Shown here in pieces: positions 17,153 through 25,633 of a stretch of DNA of 64,000 nt (positions are counted from its first letter, which is position 1; each line of letters starts with the position of its first letter). A program made the position numbers and the translations under genes. The stretch covers positions 2,170,001 to 2,234,000 of the forward strand of contig NZ_QYUO01000001.1 in assembly GCF_003591035.1 (NCBI RefSeq). The letters are read 5' to 3'. Below the pieces are notes generated by a model. It was not told the origin of the DNA. It was given only the letters and a program-made list of their open reading frames with translations, and made no database searches. The stretch comes from Noviherbaspirillum saxi (GTDB lineage: Bacteria > Pseudomonadota > Gammaproteobacteria > Burkholderiales > Burkholderiaceae_D).

Positions 17153-20100
17153 CAGTACAGTTCCCGGATATGGACGGCTCTTTGCGTCTCTGGCGTATAG
17201 ACGCCAAAGCTTGCGCTCGCCGCCGGGTCGTTTTGAAAAGTGGTGCCCGGAGCCCATCTGCCTTTGAGATAACCCTGGTTCCCTGGCGTTGCTGCACAAG
17301 CAACCCCTGGAGCCGGGTCGTTGCCTAAGTCAACGCAGACATCAACAGTGCCGGCCCTGACCGTGCCGGGCTTGGTCAATGAAAGCTGCCCCAGCCCCCC
17401 GGTGATCTGGACAGCCCCTCCCAGCGTGACCGGCCATGCCGCCATGGCATTGCCCCTGCCATCCCGGTAATTTGCCGCGCGCAATGCACCCGCAGCAATG
17501 AGTGTGCAATTGTCGTCTTTGTTGAGTATCCAGGACTTTCCGCTCCAATATTGTGCCTGTACCGGCATATTGATGTTTGCCTGTCCTTGTGCGGACGCGC
17601 TGAACAGCACCAGCCGACCGAAGCGGAGATTATTGGTGCCCAGCGAGACCCGATTCCCGTTCAGGTTCAGGTCGGCCGGTTTGACCGTGATGCCATCGGT
17701 ATCACGCGGCACAATACCCATAGTCAGGGTCGCGAACGGGCCATCCTGCGCAGCCGCGGTTCTGGCAAATCTCGCATTTGCGTTGATCGTATTAGCGCCA
17801 TTGACCCACCCGCTACCCGCCGCCGCGGTCACCGCGATGCGGGAGGAAAGGTCGCTTGGATCCTGATAAGCGCCAAGGCCAAAGCTGCCGTCTGCCCCTG
17901 TAGATGTAGACGCCCATTGCGCCGCGAATCTGGCATTCCGGTCAGCCACCGACATGGAAGCCCACTTTGTATCGTTGGGATCAAACAGATTGAGAAAGGC
18001 GTAGCTGTTGCGGTAGTTCTGCATCGCGACACCGCTTGCATTGCGTGCAGCGAGCGTAAAGCCCAGGCTGAAAATTTCGTCCATGTAAGTGAATGTCGAG
18101 TCGGGCGAACATCCTGGCCGGCGAATGATGTTCGGCGCCGTCACCGTGAAATGATCCGGCGTGATGCGTCCTACCACATCGCTGAGAATCGGCACGTTCA
18201 ACCCTGCTGCACCCAGATAATTCGTCACCGCATACGTCCCGCCACCTTCCGTGCCGCCAATTTTAAAGTTGCCGACTTCGCTGTAACTGATCGCATTCGT
18301 CAGTGTCGCCGTTCCGGTTGCCAAAGTAGCTGTCGTTGGCGAAAGCGTACCCAGTGTGTAGGCAGTCGTATCCGTGGGAGCATTCACCGGAGGGGCGAGC
18401 ACGGACGCCAGACTGACTACGCCTGCGTTGTTGGTCGTCCCATTAAAACGGGCAGTCAGTCCCGGATTAGCCGTCGTGATAGTGCTGGCGGTGGCATTTG
18501 CATCCGGTATGCCGTTGCCGCGTTGCGCGCCTGAACCATCGGTTTCCGTATCGGCGCTTGCGACCCAGCGCCATGCGCTTAGGGTGCCACTGAATGATGC
18601 ACCGGCTTTGGCAAGGGCGGCGGTTCCTGCAGGGTTGGCTGTCGATCCGGCCATGAATCCGCTTGCCGTAATGACGAAAGGACGCACGGTGAAATTGGAG
18701 GATGTCCCCGTGACGGTATTGGTTCCGCTTGGTATTCCGCTCACACTAAGACGTAACGCATATTGTCCGACATCGGTTGAGCATAGATAAAAGGTGGCCC
18801 GACCTGCGGAAAAGTTCAGCGTGATCGGCGTGCCGCCGGTCGTCAATGGCGCCACCACGGAACCAGGACAGGAGGCTGAGCTGGTATTGATCGTAGGCCC
18901 TGTTGCTCCGGCAGGATGATTCAATCCGGGGATGTAATAAATCGTTCCACTGTATTGCCCTGTCGTCGTCGCGGTGCTGCCGCAGGTAGAGACGTTTGCC
19001 CTTACGGCATGCGGCCTGCCCGCGACCGCGCCATAGTTTGGAGTCAATATATCGACATCGGTGAGCGTCAATCCGGTCGAACCGGCTGTAAATGTGATAT
19101 TGCCCGACGAGCCTTGCATCACATTCGGTGATGCGTACACCGCATCGACTGCCGATACCGTGAACGTCTCGGCCACGGTATCGGCCAGATACAAGGTTAT
19201 CGAACCGTTTGTCAATGTCACCGTATTGCCGGACAGGCGTACGCCGGCACTGTTGTACCACCTTGGGCTCGGTGTCGACGCAGTCAGGGTAACCGTGCCG
19301 TTGTAATTGGTTAAAGGCGTACCGGTGCCGTTGGCGGCACTCATTGCGGTGATCGTGACCTGAGGTCCCAGCAGCGCGGGCGTACAGGTCGTCGACGTCG
19401 CTGGACTGACGCTGATGGCAAAACTCGGCGTATTCGGAGACCCGATCGTGACATTGGCAAAATCCGTCTGGCTGTCGGTCAGCCCCGCCGTCGTCTGCGC
19501 TGTATTGACATAGGTGTGCCCCTCCGGCGCATCCGCCGGAACCTGCATCTTGATATTCAGCTTGGATATCGTCCCGGCCGCGACAGTGGCGGGAGACCAA
19601 TTCACCGAGGTGACGCTACTGGTCAAGCCGGTATTGGGATCCGTCGCTGTGTAGGTTCCGGTAGTGACGGGAGGGTCGGACGCATTGGACGACGTCGATG
19701 AAATATAGGTCAATATCGGCGGCAGAAAGTCGGTGATCTGGACTCCCGCCATCGAGGTGCTGCTCGTATTGGCAAGATTGAGTGTAAAGGTGACCGTAGT
19801 GCCCGGCGTCGGTGTAGCGTTATCCACCGTCTTGGTGAAGTTGGCATTGTTGCTCACACACTGCGTATACGTCGTTCCCGAGCCGGTATTACTGGTCAAG
19901 TCCCATGTGGATCCGCCGTCCGGATCGCGCGCCATATCCTTGTTACCGTAATTTTTCAACACCAGCATGTTGAACTGCTTGGGCGTGGAGCCAGATGTTC
20001 CCGCCTGCGAAGTCAGTGACGTTGCCAGCGCAGGACAACCCGTCGAGGCATTGGCAAGCCCTGGAAACCAACTGCTTGCCGCCGCACCCGGCCAGGGATC

Positions 20101-20550
20101 GGGTGGTGAAGAATTATCGAAAACAAAGGCATCGACATAGGCGCCGGCCTCATCTTTAAGAAGCACGAGCGCGTTCTGCTGACGCAATCCGCCCGGAACG
20201 TTCGTTGTCAGCCAGGTTTTGTTACTGACAGTGCAGGCAGTGGACGTGGAGCTGGTGAGCGGATAAGTGGTCTTTGTATTGGCGCCGGTATAGACGTCAA
20301 TGCTCCAGTTTTGCCAGCTTGCCGGGAAGGCGTTACTGGTGGAGTAGACTTCGAGGAAGTTCGGCGGTGCGCTTCCGCCAGAGCCGAAGAAGTATTCGTT
20401 GAACCAGGCTTTTTGGGGGGAGCGCCAGCTTGAGCAGGCTGCGTGGGCGGAGCTGCTGATAACTACAGATATTAGCAGTACCAGCAAAATCCATACGCGT
20501 AATACGCCGTAGAGAAAGCGCCTGACAAATAGCGTCCAATTGAGATTCAT
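17152..20550 (-). CDS. mshQ: Large secreted MshQ-like protein with DUF11-type and DUF6701-type regions
   Basis: A 1132-residue exported protein with a signal peptide (about residues 1-38, cut after AHA). Residues 39-210 form a domain rich in W, S and T (WFNEYFFGSGGSAPPNFLEV) that resembles lamin-tail-like modules. Residues about 240-370 are a DUF11/CARDB-like repeat (VDNATPTPGTTVTFTLNLAN, ITDFLPPILTYIS). The C-terminal half (about 560-1132) has the DUF6701 pattern found in MshQ, including RFGRLVLFSASAQGQANINM. It has many paired cysteines and almost no lysine. It is probably a surface or tip adhesin of the MSHA pilus; this is inferred from its place between mshA and mshC. In gammaproteobacteria mshQ usually ends the operon, so its position here is unusual. 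Confidence 0.82.
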   Translation of the reverse strand: MNLNWTLFVRRFLYGVLRVWILLVLLISVVISSSAHAACSSWRSPQKAWFNEYFFGSGGSAPPNFLEVYSTSNAFPASWQNWSIDVYTGANTKTTYPLTSSTSTACTVSNKTWLTTNVPGGLRQQNALVLLKDEAGAYVDAFVFDNSSPPDPWPGAAASSWFPGLANASTGCPALATSLTSQAGTSGSTPKQFNMLVLKNYGNKDMARDPDGGSTWDLTSNTGSGTTYTQCVSNNANFTKTVDNATPTPGTTVTFTLNLANTSSTSMAGVQITDFLPPILTYISSTSSNASDPPVTTGTYTATDPNTGLTSSVTSVNWSPATVAAGTISKLNIKMQVPADAPEGHTYVNTAQTTAGLTDSQTDFANVTIGSPNTPSFAISVSPATSTTCTPALLGPQVTITAMSAANGTGTPLTNYNGTVTLTASTPSPRWYNSAGVRLSGNTVTLTNGSITLYLADTVAETFTVSAVDAVYASPNVMQGSSGNITFTAGSTGLTLTDVDILTPNYGAVAGRPHAVRANVSTCGSTATTTGQYSGTIYYIPGLNHPAGATGPTINTSSASCPGSVVAPLTTGGTPITLNFSAGRATFYLCSTDVGQYALRLSVSGIPSGTNTVTGTSSNFTVRPFVITASGFMAGSTANPAGTAALAKAGASFSGTLSAWRWVASADTETDGSGAQRGNGIPDANATASTITTANPGLTARFNGTTNNAGVVSLASVLAPPVNAPTDTTAYTLGTLSPTTATLATGTATLTNAISYSEVGNFKIGGTEGGGTYAVTNYLGAAGLNVPILSDVVGRITPDHFTVTAPNIIRRPGCSPDSTFTYMDEIFSLGFTLAARNASGVAMQNYRNSYAFLNLFDPNDTKWASMSVADRNARFAAQWASTSTGADGSFGLGAYQDPSDLSSRIAVTAAAGSGWVNGANTINANARFARTAAAQDGPFATLTMGIVPRDTDGITVKPADLNLNGNRVSLGTNNLRFGRLVLFSASAQGQANINMPVQAQYWSGKSWILNKDDNCTLIAAGALRAANYRDGRGNAMAAWPVTLGGAVQITGGLGQLSLTKPGTVRAGTVDVCVDLGNDPAPGVACAATPGNQGYLKGRWAPGTTFQNDPAASASFGVYTPETQRAVHIRELY

Positions 20551-20686
20551 AAGGCTAGATGTCGTACGCTAAGAATTCTCAAATTAACGAAAAAGTTCAA
20601 ATAGGACTACATTCCAGTGTCGGGAATATTCTGGCCAATTTCGGACGCTTTGGACTGGGCGTCGAATTTACTCCGTGCCACATATG

Positions 20687-20710
20687 CAAAGCCCGCCGAA
20701 GCGGGCTTTG
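20687..20710 (-). terminator. UUCG-loop hairpin after mshA
   Basis: On the minus strand this is CAAAGCCCGC, TTCG, GCGGGCTTTG: a perfect 10-bp stem closed by the very stable UUCG tetraloop, 58 bases after the mshA stop. There is no long U-run after it, so it probably acts as an attenuator or 3'-end stabiliser, giving much more mshA mRNA than downstream mshQ-mshN. Confidence 0.65.
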
Positions 20711-20768
20711 GAGACGCCATTCTAGTTAGACCATATCGTCTACCGTCATTACGTATTGACTATTGCTA

Positions 20769-21176
20769 TTACGATGCCACATGGTGACCAACAAAAGTAG
20801 CGCTTCCACCATCAGTACTGGTTACCGTACAAGTAGCAGTACCATCAGTAGCTGGCGGTCCAGCGGTCGGGGCTGCAATTGCTGCAGTAGTAATTGTAAA
20901 ACCAGTAGGAAGCGCTCCTCCCTCGAGCAGAGCACTGATACCCTGACAGGTACTAATAGGAACTTTTTTGGACGAACCTGCTGAGGCTGCCGCTTTATTG
21001 ATGGCAGAAGCAGCACCCAATGCTCCAGCGACGCCATTAGCTGCCGCCGTTGATGCTTCGGATTTAAGATCGACGAACTTTGGCAATGCCGTCGCCGCCA
21101 AAATACCAAGAATGACAATCACCATCACCAATTCAATGAGGGTGAAGCCGGATTGCTGATTTTGCTTTGTTTTCAT
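20769..21176 (-). CDS. mshA: MSHA major pilin MshA
   Basis: A 135-residue type IVa prepilin: MKTKQNQQSG then FTLIELVMVIVILGILAATA with the +5 glutamate, followed by LPKFVDLKSEAS, typical of MSHA pilins. Two cysteines (STCQG and TATCTV) would form the C-terminal disulfide loop. A Shine-Dalgarno AAGGA lies 8 bases before the ATG; an in-frame ATG 15 bases earlier is not needed. A strong hairpin follows the gene, which fits high expression of the main subunit. On the minus strand a TTGACA at 21288-21283 in the 146-base upstream gap could be a -35 box, but the -10 partner is poor. Confidence 0.93.
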   Translation of the reverse strand: MKTKQNQQSGFTLIELVMVIVILGILAATALPKFVDLKSEASTAAANGVAGALGAASAINKAAASAGSSKKVPISTCQGISALLEGGALPTGFTITTAAIAAPTAGPPATDGTATCTVTSTDGGSATFVGHHVAS

Positions 21177-21322
21177 TTGCTTTTCCTTCAATCAGTACGA
21201 GGCCGCAACCTCATCAAATAGAGCCGCAGCTCAAGACGGGAGAAGTTCCCATCGGAAAGATGGTTGCAGTTTTTTTGAGCACTGTCAATTAAGCTTGTCG
21301 CCTCACTGTAGTTTTTATCCGT

Positions 21323-21952
21323 TTAGAGTCTCAAATCGCTTAACAGCAACACCATTCCCAATCGTATACAGACATACAATCCGCTGCTTATAAGAATTAC
21401 CGCCGAAATCTTTCTTTGATGAAAGACATACTCATCAATAAATGTATAAAAACCGTCGCGCCACTTAAAGCGCTTAAGGAGATTCTCTAGGGAAATAGAT
21501 TTATTAACGGCACCTTCTAGTTCACGCAATATACTCGGCTTGAAGGCAATCACTGTTCCGATGAACGCACTCATCACTGCCGTAATCACAAAAAATACCG
21601 AGACGGCATCGACAAGACCAAACGCATCGGCGGCGGCCAATTGATCTATCTTCATTCTTCCCGGGCGCAGCAGGAACACGTTCAACACATACAGGGATCC
21701 GAAAAGAATCACTGTCCCGGCAATGCGATGATGCCGGTAAATCCATTTCTCAAGCCAGCCCGGCTTACCGATCGATTTTGTCATTCGACTGGTGTCGATC
21801 CGGCGACTCCAGTAGCGATTGAATTTTTCCGTTTGAACCGGCGCAAGCAGCAGCCCTATACCAAGCAGCACCGCGACGACGCTGCCGCCCCAAATCAAGA
21901 GCAGGGTCGAGCGCCAGACAATATCGTTAAACAGGTCCATATGGGATGGCAT
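21323..21952 (-). CDS. Uncharacterised inner-membrane protein in the msh operon
   Basis: A 209-residue protein I do not recognise. It has four likely membrane helices: about residues 12-36 (LLLIWGGSVVAVLLGIGLLL), 75-92 (IAGTVILFGSLYVLNVFLL), 110-135 (DAVSVFFVITAVMSAFIGTV) and a C-terminal one (ISAVILISSGLYVCIRLGMV). Basic stretches lie between them (RRIDTSRMTKSIGKPGW, ENLLKRFKWRDG). It sits 4 bases after the prepilin gene and upstream of mshA, so it is very probably part of the pilus operon and may help assemble the platform or retain pilin. No enzyme motif is visible. Confidence 0.8.
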   Translation of the reverse strand: MPSHMDLFNDIVWRSTLLLIWGGSVVAVLLGIGLLLAPVQTEKFNRYWSRRIDTSRMTKSIGKPGWLEKWIYRHHRIAGTVILFGSLYVLNVFLLRPGRMKIDQLAAADAFGLVDAVSVFFVITAVMSAFIGTVIAFKPSILRELEGAVNKSISLENLLKRFKWRDGFYTFIDEYVFHQRKISAVILISSGLYVCIRLGMVLLLSDLRL

Positions 21953-21956
21953 CGTT

Positions 21957-22514
21957 TTACCTGATCTCCCATTTGTAGGGTTGTACTTCGCGAAACGCGA
22001 CGCCGCCAAGGTCGTTGGACTTATTGTCGGTCTCTCCCGGTAAAGGAGTGTTGTAAACCAATGCCGTTTTAAAGCGGATGCGTTTGCCGTTATCCGAAGA
22101 GACGAAATGGCTGCCTCGCTGCACCAGATAGACTGCCTGCCGGGCTCTCAGATCGTAGTACCAGCTTCCGGTCGGTATGTCACCCGTCACATCGTAGAAT
22201 TCGCCCGCATAGTTCTTCTGCTGTTCGTTCAGCAAGCTGAACGGATTAATGTCGAGCAGTTTGACCGCATCTTCGCTGCGCCCTCTTGCTATCAACGCCG
22301 CCATCCGGATATTGAGCGCGCTTCGGATCGAACCGACGGTTTGCTCCATGGCTGCTTTTTCCGCGTGTTCCTGATAGTCCACGAAGCGTTCCGCCATCTT
22401 CCCTGCAAACAGGGACACGACGAGGATGGAAAGAACCAGTTCGAAAAGGGTAAAGCCCAGAGCGCGCGCTCTGTAACGGACAGCCACCGTTGCTTTCCCT
22501 TTTTCAGTTTGCAT
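21957..22514 (-). CDS. MshB/MshF-like prepilin-type protein
   Basis: A 185-residue protein with a prepilin N-terminus: a basic leader (VRYRARALG) then FTLFELVLSILVVSLFAG, keeping the +5 glutamate. The rest is mostly helical (YQEHAEKAAMEQTVGSIRSAL) with a beta C-terminus. In position (between mshG and mshA) it matches mshF/mshB of other MSHA operons, but I cannot tell which of the two it represents. It has no cysteine pair at the C-terminus, unlike MshA. Confidence 0.78.
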   Translation of the reverse strand: MQTEKGKATVAVRYRARALGFTLFELVLSILVVSLFAGKMAERFVDYQEHAEKAAMEQTVGSIRSALNIRMAALIARGRSEDAVKLLDINPFSLLNEQQKNYAGEFYDVTGDIPTGSWYYDLRARQAVYLVQRGSHFVSSDNGKRIRFKTALVYNTPLPGETDNKSNDLGGVAFREVQPYKWEIR

Positions 22515-22583
22515 CGAATCTCAGCAATAAACGCGTTCGCGAAAAAACATATTATTTTGCCAAAATATTTAGTGCGCACGCAC

Positions 22584-23813
22584 TTATTTATTCAAGGCTG
22601 CCTTGCCCAGGTCCCAGATCGGCAGGAAGATGCCCAGCGCCAGAACCAGCATCAGTATGCCGAGGCCGATCAACAGGATAGGCTCGATCTTCGCGCTCAG
22701 GGTTTTTACTTCGTAGTCGACCTCGCGTTCGTACATGGCGGCGATTTCTTCCATCAATTCGTCGATTTCGCCGGTCTCTTCGCCGACCGCGATCATTTGA
22801 AGAACGATAGGGGTAAAGACGCCGGTCGTCGTTGCCGTTCGAAGCACGCTTTCGCCGCGTTCAACGCCATCGCGCATCTGCTCGATCCGTCCGGCGATGT
22901 AGGCATTGTCGACCACCTGCGACACGACGCTCAAGCTCTGCACGATGGGAACGCCACTGCGCGAGGCAAGCGCAAAACTGCGCGCAAATCGCGCCAGTGT
23001 GCCCTTATGGATGATGACGCCGGCCAGCGGAATGCGCAGCTTGAGCCTGTCCCATTTGAATCGTCCTCCCGGCGTGCCGATATACAGCTTGAATCCGATT
23101 GCCGCTGCCGTTATCAAGGCAAGAAGGAACGGCCATTGATTGACCATGAAATTCGAACTGCCGATCAGGATCTTGGTCATGATCGGCAGCTCCGCCTTGA
23201 AGCCGGCATATACGCGTGAAAAAGCCGGTATGACGAATATGTTAACGACCACGATCGCAATGACCAGGGCAATGACGACAAATGTGGGATATCGCGTGGC
23301 CGATCGAATCCGTTCGCGCATGTCGCGCTCGAATTCCATGTGATTGAACAGCCGCAGGAAGATTTCGTCGAGCCGCCCCGTCATCTCCCCTACCCTCACC
23401 ATGCTGACGTAATAAGAGCTGAAGATATCGGTATGTCTTCGCATGGAAGCCGACAGCTCCCGGCCGGAATCGAGGCTTTCCCGCAGGTCCTTGAGCACCT
23501 TGGCAAAGGTCTTGTTGATCGCCGATTCCTGCAGCCCGGCCAGCCCGCGGAAGATGGGCACGCCGGATTTCAGCAGGGTGTACATCTGCCGGCTGAACAG
23601 TTGTACATCGATAGGACGAATCTTCGGCTCTAAAAGCTTTGCAAGTACATTGTTTTCGGCGTTCGATGCGGGTTTTCTGGTGACGACAATCTCGACCGGC
23701 GTAACGCCGGTATTGAGCAGTTGCTCAGCGACGACATTGCTGTCGACGCTTTCGAGCACGCCCTTGAGCAGCTCCCCCCTGGAATTGCGTGCTTTATAGG
23801 CGAAATACGGCAC
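22584..23813 (-). CDS. mshG: MSHA platform protein MshG (GspF/PilC family)
   Basis: A 409-residue inner-membrane platform protein. The start MPYFAYKARNSRGELLKG is canonical, using a GTG codon at 23813 immediately after the mshE stop (1 base between). It has two T2SSF domains, about residues 70-195 (LFSRQMYTLLKSGVPIFRGL) and 275-395 (FARSFALASRSGVPIVQSLS), and three membrane helices, the last at the C-terminus (LLIGLGILMLVLALGIFLPI). It anchors the MshE ATPase and drives pilin extraction. Confidence 0.93.
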   Translation of the reverse strand: MPYFAYKARNSRGELLKGVLESVDSNVVAEQLLNTGVTPVEIVVTRKPASNAENNVLAKLLEPKIRPIDVQLFSRQMYTLLKSGVPIFRGLAGLQESAINKTFAKVLKDLRESLDSGRELSASMRRHTDIFSSYYVSMVRVGEMTGRLDEIFLRLFNHMEFERDMRERIRSATRYPTFVVIALVIAIVVVNIFVIPAFSRVYAGFKAELPIMTKILIGSSNFMVNQWPFLLALITAAAIGFKLYIGTPGGRFKWDRLKLRIPLAGVIIHKGTLARFARSFALASRSGVPIVQSLSVVSQVVDNAYIAGRIEQMRDGVERGESVLRTATTTGVFTPIVLQMIAVGEETGEIDELMEEIAAMYEREVDYEVKTLSAKIEPILLIGLGILMLVLALGIFLPIWDLGKAALNK

Positions 23814-23814
23814 G

Positions 23815-25521
23815 TCAATCCTCGAACTGGTTGCTGACGCGCATCGCTTCCGAGACGGTAGTGCGGCCCGCAACGACCAGTGCGACCGCATGCCGGCGCA
23901 GGGTTTCGCCCCCCATGGCGGCCTGCGCCACCTTCATGAACTGTGCGGGATCTTCGTGGCCCGCCGCGTCGGCGACGGCTTCGGTCATTTCGAGCATTTC
24001 ATAGACCCCGGTACGTCCCCGATATCCGGTGCCGTTGCAATGAGAGCAGCCGCGCCCGTGCAGATATTTTCGTGCGGCGACCGTATCTCCGAGTTCGAAT
24101 TTCAACCATTCGGCTTCGTTGGGCTTGAGCTCATAGGGCGTCGCACAGCTTTCGCAGACCACGCGCACCAGGCGTTGCGCCAGCACCGCCTGAAGCGAGG
24201 TCGACACCATGTAGCGCGGCACACCCATATCCAGCAAGCGCACTGGCGTGCTGACAGCGTCATTGGTATGCAATGTCGACAGCACCAGGTGGCCGGTCAG
24301 TGCTGCACGCATGCCGATCTGTGCGGTTTCCTGGTCGCGCATCTCGCCGACGAGAATGACGTCAGGATCCTGCCGCAATGCCGAGCGGAGCACGCGTGCG
24401 AAGCTAAGTTCGATTTTTTCGTTGACCTGCACCTGATTGATGCCGGGAAGACGGTATTCGACCGGATCTTCAACGGTGATCAGTTTTCTTTCCGGCGAGT
24501 TGAGTTCCGCGAGAGCGCCATATAGCGTCGTGGTCTTGCCGCTGCCGGTGGGCCCTGTTACCAGGACCAGGCCATTGGGCCGCTCCAGGATGGCGCGCAG
24601 CTTCTTGACCATGTTGGGCGGCATGCCGATGGAATCGAGCTTGAGCGTTCCGCTTCCCTGGTTGAGCAAACGCATGACGATGGATTCGCCAAATTGCGTC
24701 GGCATCGTGGAGATACGCACATCGATCGGATGCTGCCTGACCTTGACCGCAAATCGCCCGTCTTGCGGCAATCGTTTTTCCGAGATGTCGAGATCGGACA
24801 TCAGCTTCAGGCGCAGGGCCAATGATGCCGCGATCTTGATATCGGCTTCCGTCTGCAGATGCAGGACGCCGTCGATCCGGAAGCGGATCTGCAGTCTTTC
24901 CGCCTGCGGCTCGATATGAATGTCGGAAGCGCGTACCTGAGCGGCATCGTCGAACACCGACTGCAGCAGCTTGACGACCGGCGCCTCTTCGGCCCCCGTC
25001 GTTGCACCGGCGAGCGCGCCGAAATCCACATAACTGTCACCGAGTTCCTGTTCCAGTTCGCGGGCAAGATCGGTGATTTCGTCCGTACGGCGATAGATGC
25101 GGTCGACCACCTGCAGCAGTTCGCCTTCATTGACCACCGCAAGCTCGATATTGCGCTTGACAGAACGCGCGATCTCGTCGTACGCGAACAGATCGGTCGG
25201 ATCGGCCATACCGATCACGAGCGAACTGCCCCTGTCTTCCAGCGCTATGGCCCGAAAACGGCGCGCCTGTGTCTCTGGCAGCAGGCGTACGATTTCGGAG
25301 CGGACGTTGAAGAACTTGAGATTGATGTAAGGGATGTTGAGCTGCTTGGCGAGTGCACCGGAGATCTGTTCTTCGCTGACAAAGCCGTTCTCGATGAAAA
25401 CACGTCCGAGTTTGCGTCCAGTCCGCTTTTGCTCACCTAGTGAAAACTGCAGCTGCTCTTCAGAGAGCAGCTTTTGCTGCACCAGAATTTCACCAAGGCG
25501 GACCTTTTCCGGCCGTGCCAT
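23815..25521 (-). CDS. mshE: MSHA extension ATPase MshE with c-di-GMP-binding N-domain
   Basis: A 568-residue GspE/PilB-family ATPase, first gene of the locus. Residues about 6-60 contain two tandem MshEN motifs (RLGEILVQQKLLSEEQL, then KLGRVFIENGFVSEEQI), the element that binds c-di-GMP in the Vibrio cholerae homologue. Walker A GPTGSGKTTT is near residue 323; Walker B ILVGEMRDQETAQ follows, then the tetracysteine Zn site (CESC and CSHC near residues 455-485). It powers pilus extension. The 112-base upstream gap should hold the operon promoter; a TAAAAT about 40 bases before the start codon is a possible -10 box. Confidence 0.95.
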   Translation of the reverse strand: MARPEKVRLGEILVQQKLLSEEQLQFSLGEQKRTGRKLGRVFIENGFVSEEQISGALAKQLNIPYINLKFFNVRSEIVRLLPETQARRFRAIALEDRGSSLVIGMADPTDLFAYDEIARSVKRNIELAVVNEGELLQVVDRIYRRTDEITDLARELEQELGDSYVDFGALAGATTGAEEAPVVKLLQSVFDDAAQVRASDIHIEPQAERLQIRFRIDGVLHLQTEADIKIAASLALRLKLMSDLDISEKRLPQDGRFAVKVRQHPIDVRISTMPTQFGESIVMRLLNQGSGTLKLDSIGMPPNMVKKLRAILERPNGLVLVTGPTGSGKTTTLYGALAELNSPERKLITVEDPVEYRLPGINQVQVNEKIELSFARVLRSALRQDPDVILVGEMRDQETAQIGMRAALTGHLVLSTLHTNDAVSTPVRLLDMGVPRYMVSTSLQAVLAQRLVRVVCESCATPYELKPNEAEWLKFELGDTVAARKYLHGRGCSHCNGTGYRGRTGVYEMLEMTEAVADAAGHEDPAQFMKVAQAAMGGETLRRHAVALVVAGRTTVSEAMRVSNQFED

Positions 25522-25633
25522 ACGCGCTCCTTGCTGTGGACTATCACACGCGTATTTTAGCCAGAATCCAGTTTCTGTAGTGAATTGTTTTTATTGGGAA
25601 TTTTGCCAATTAAGGCTTTACCATCCCGGTCCG

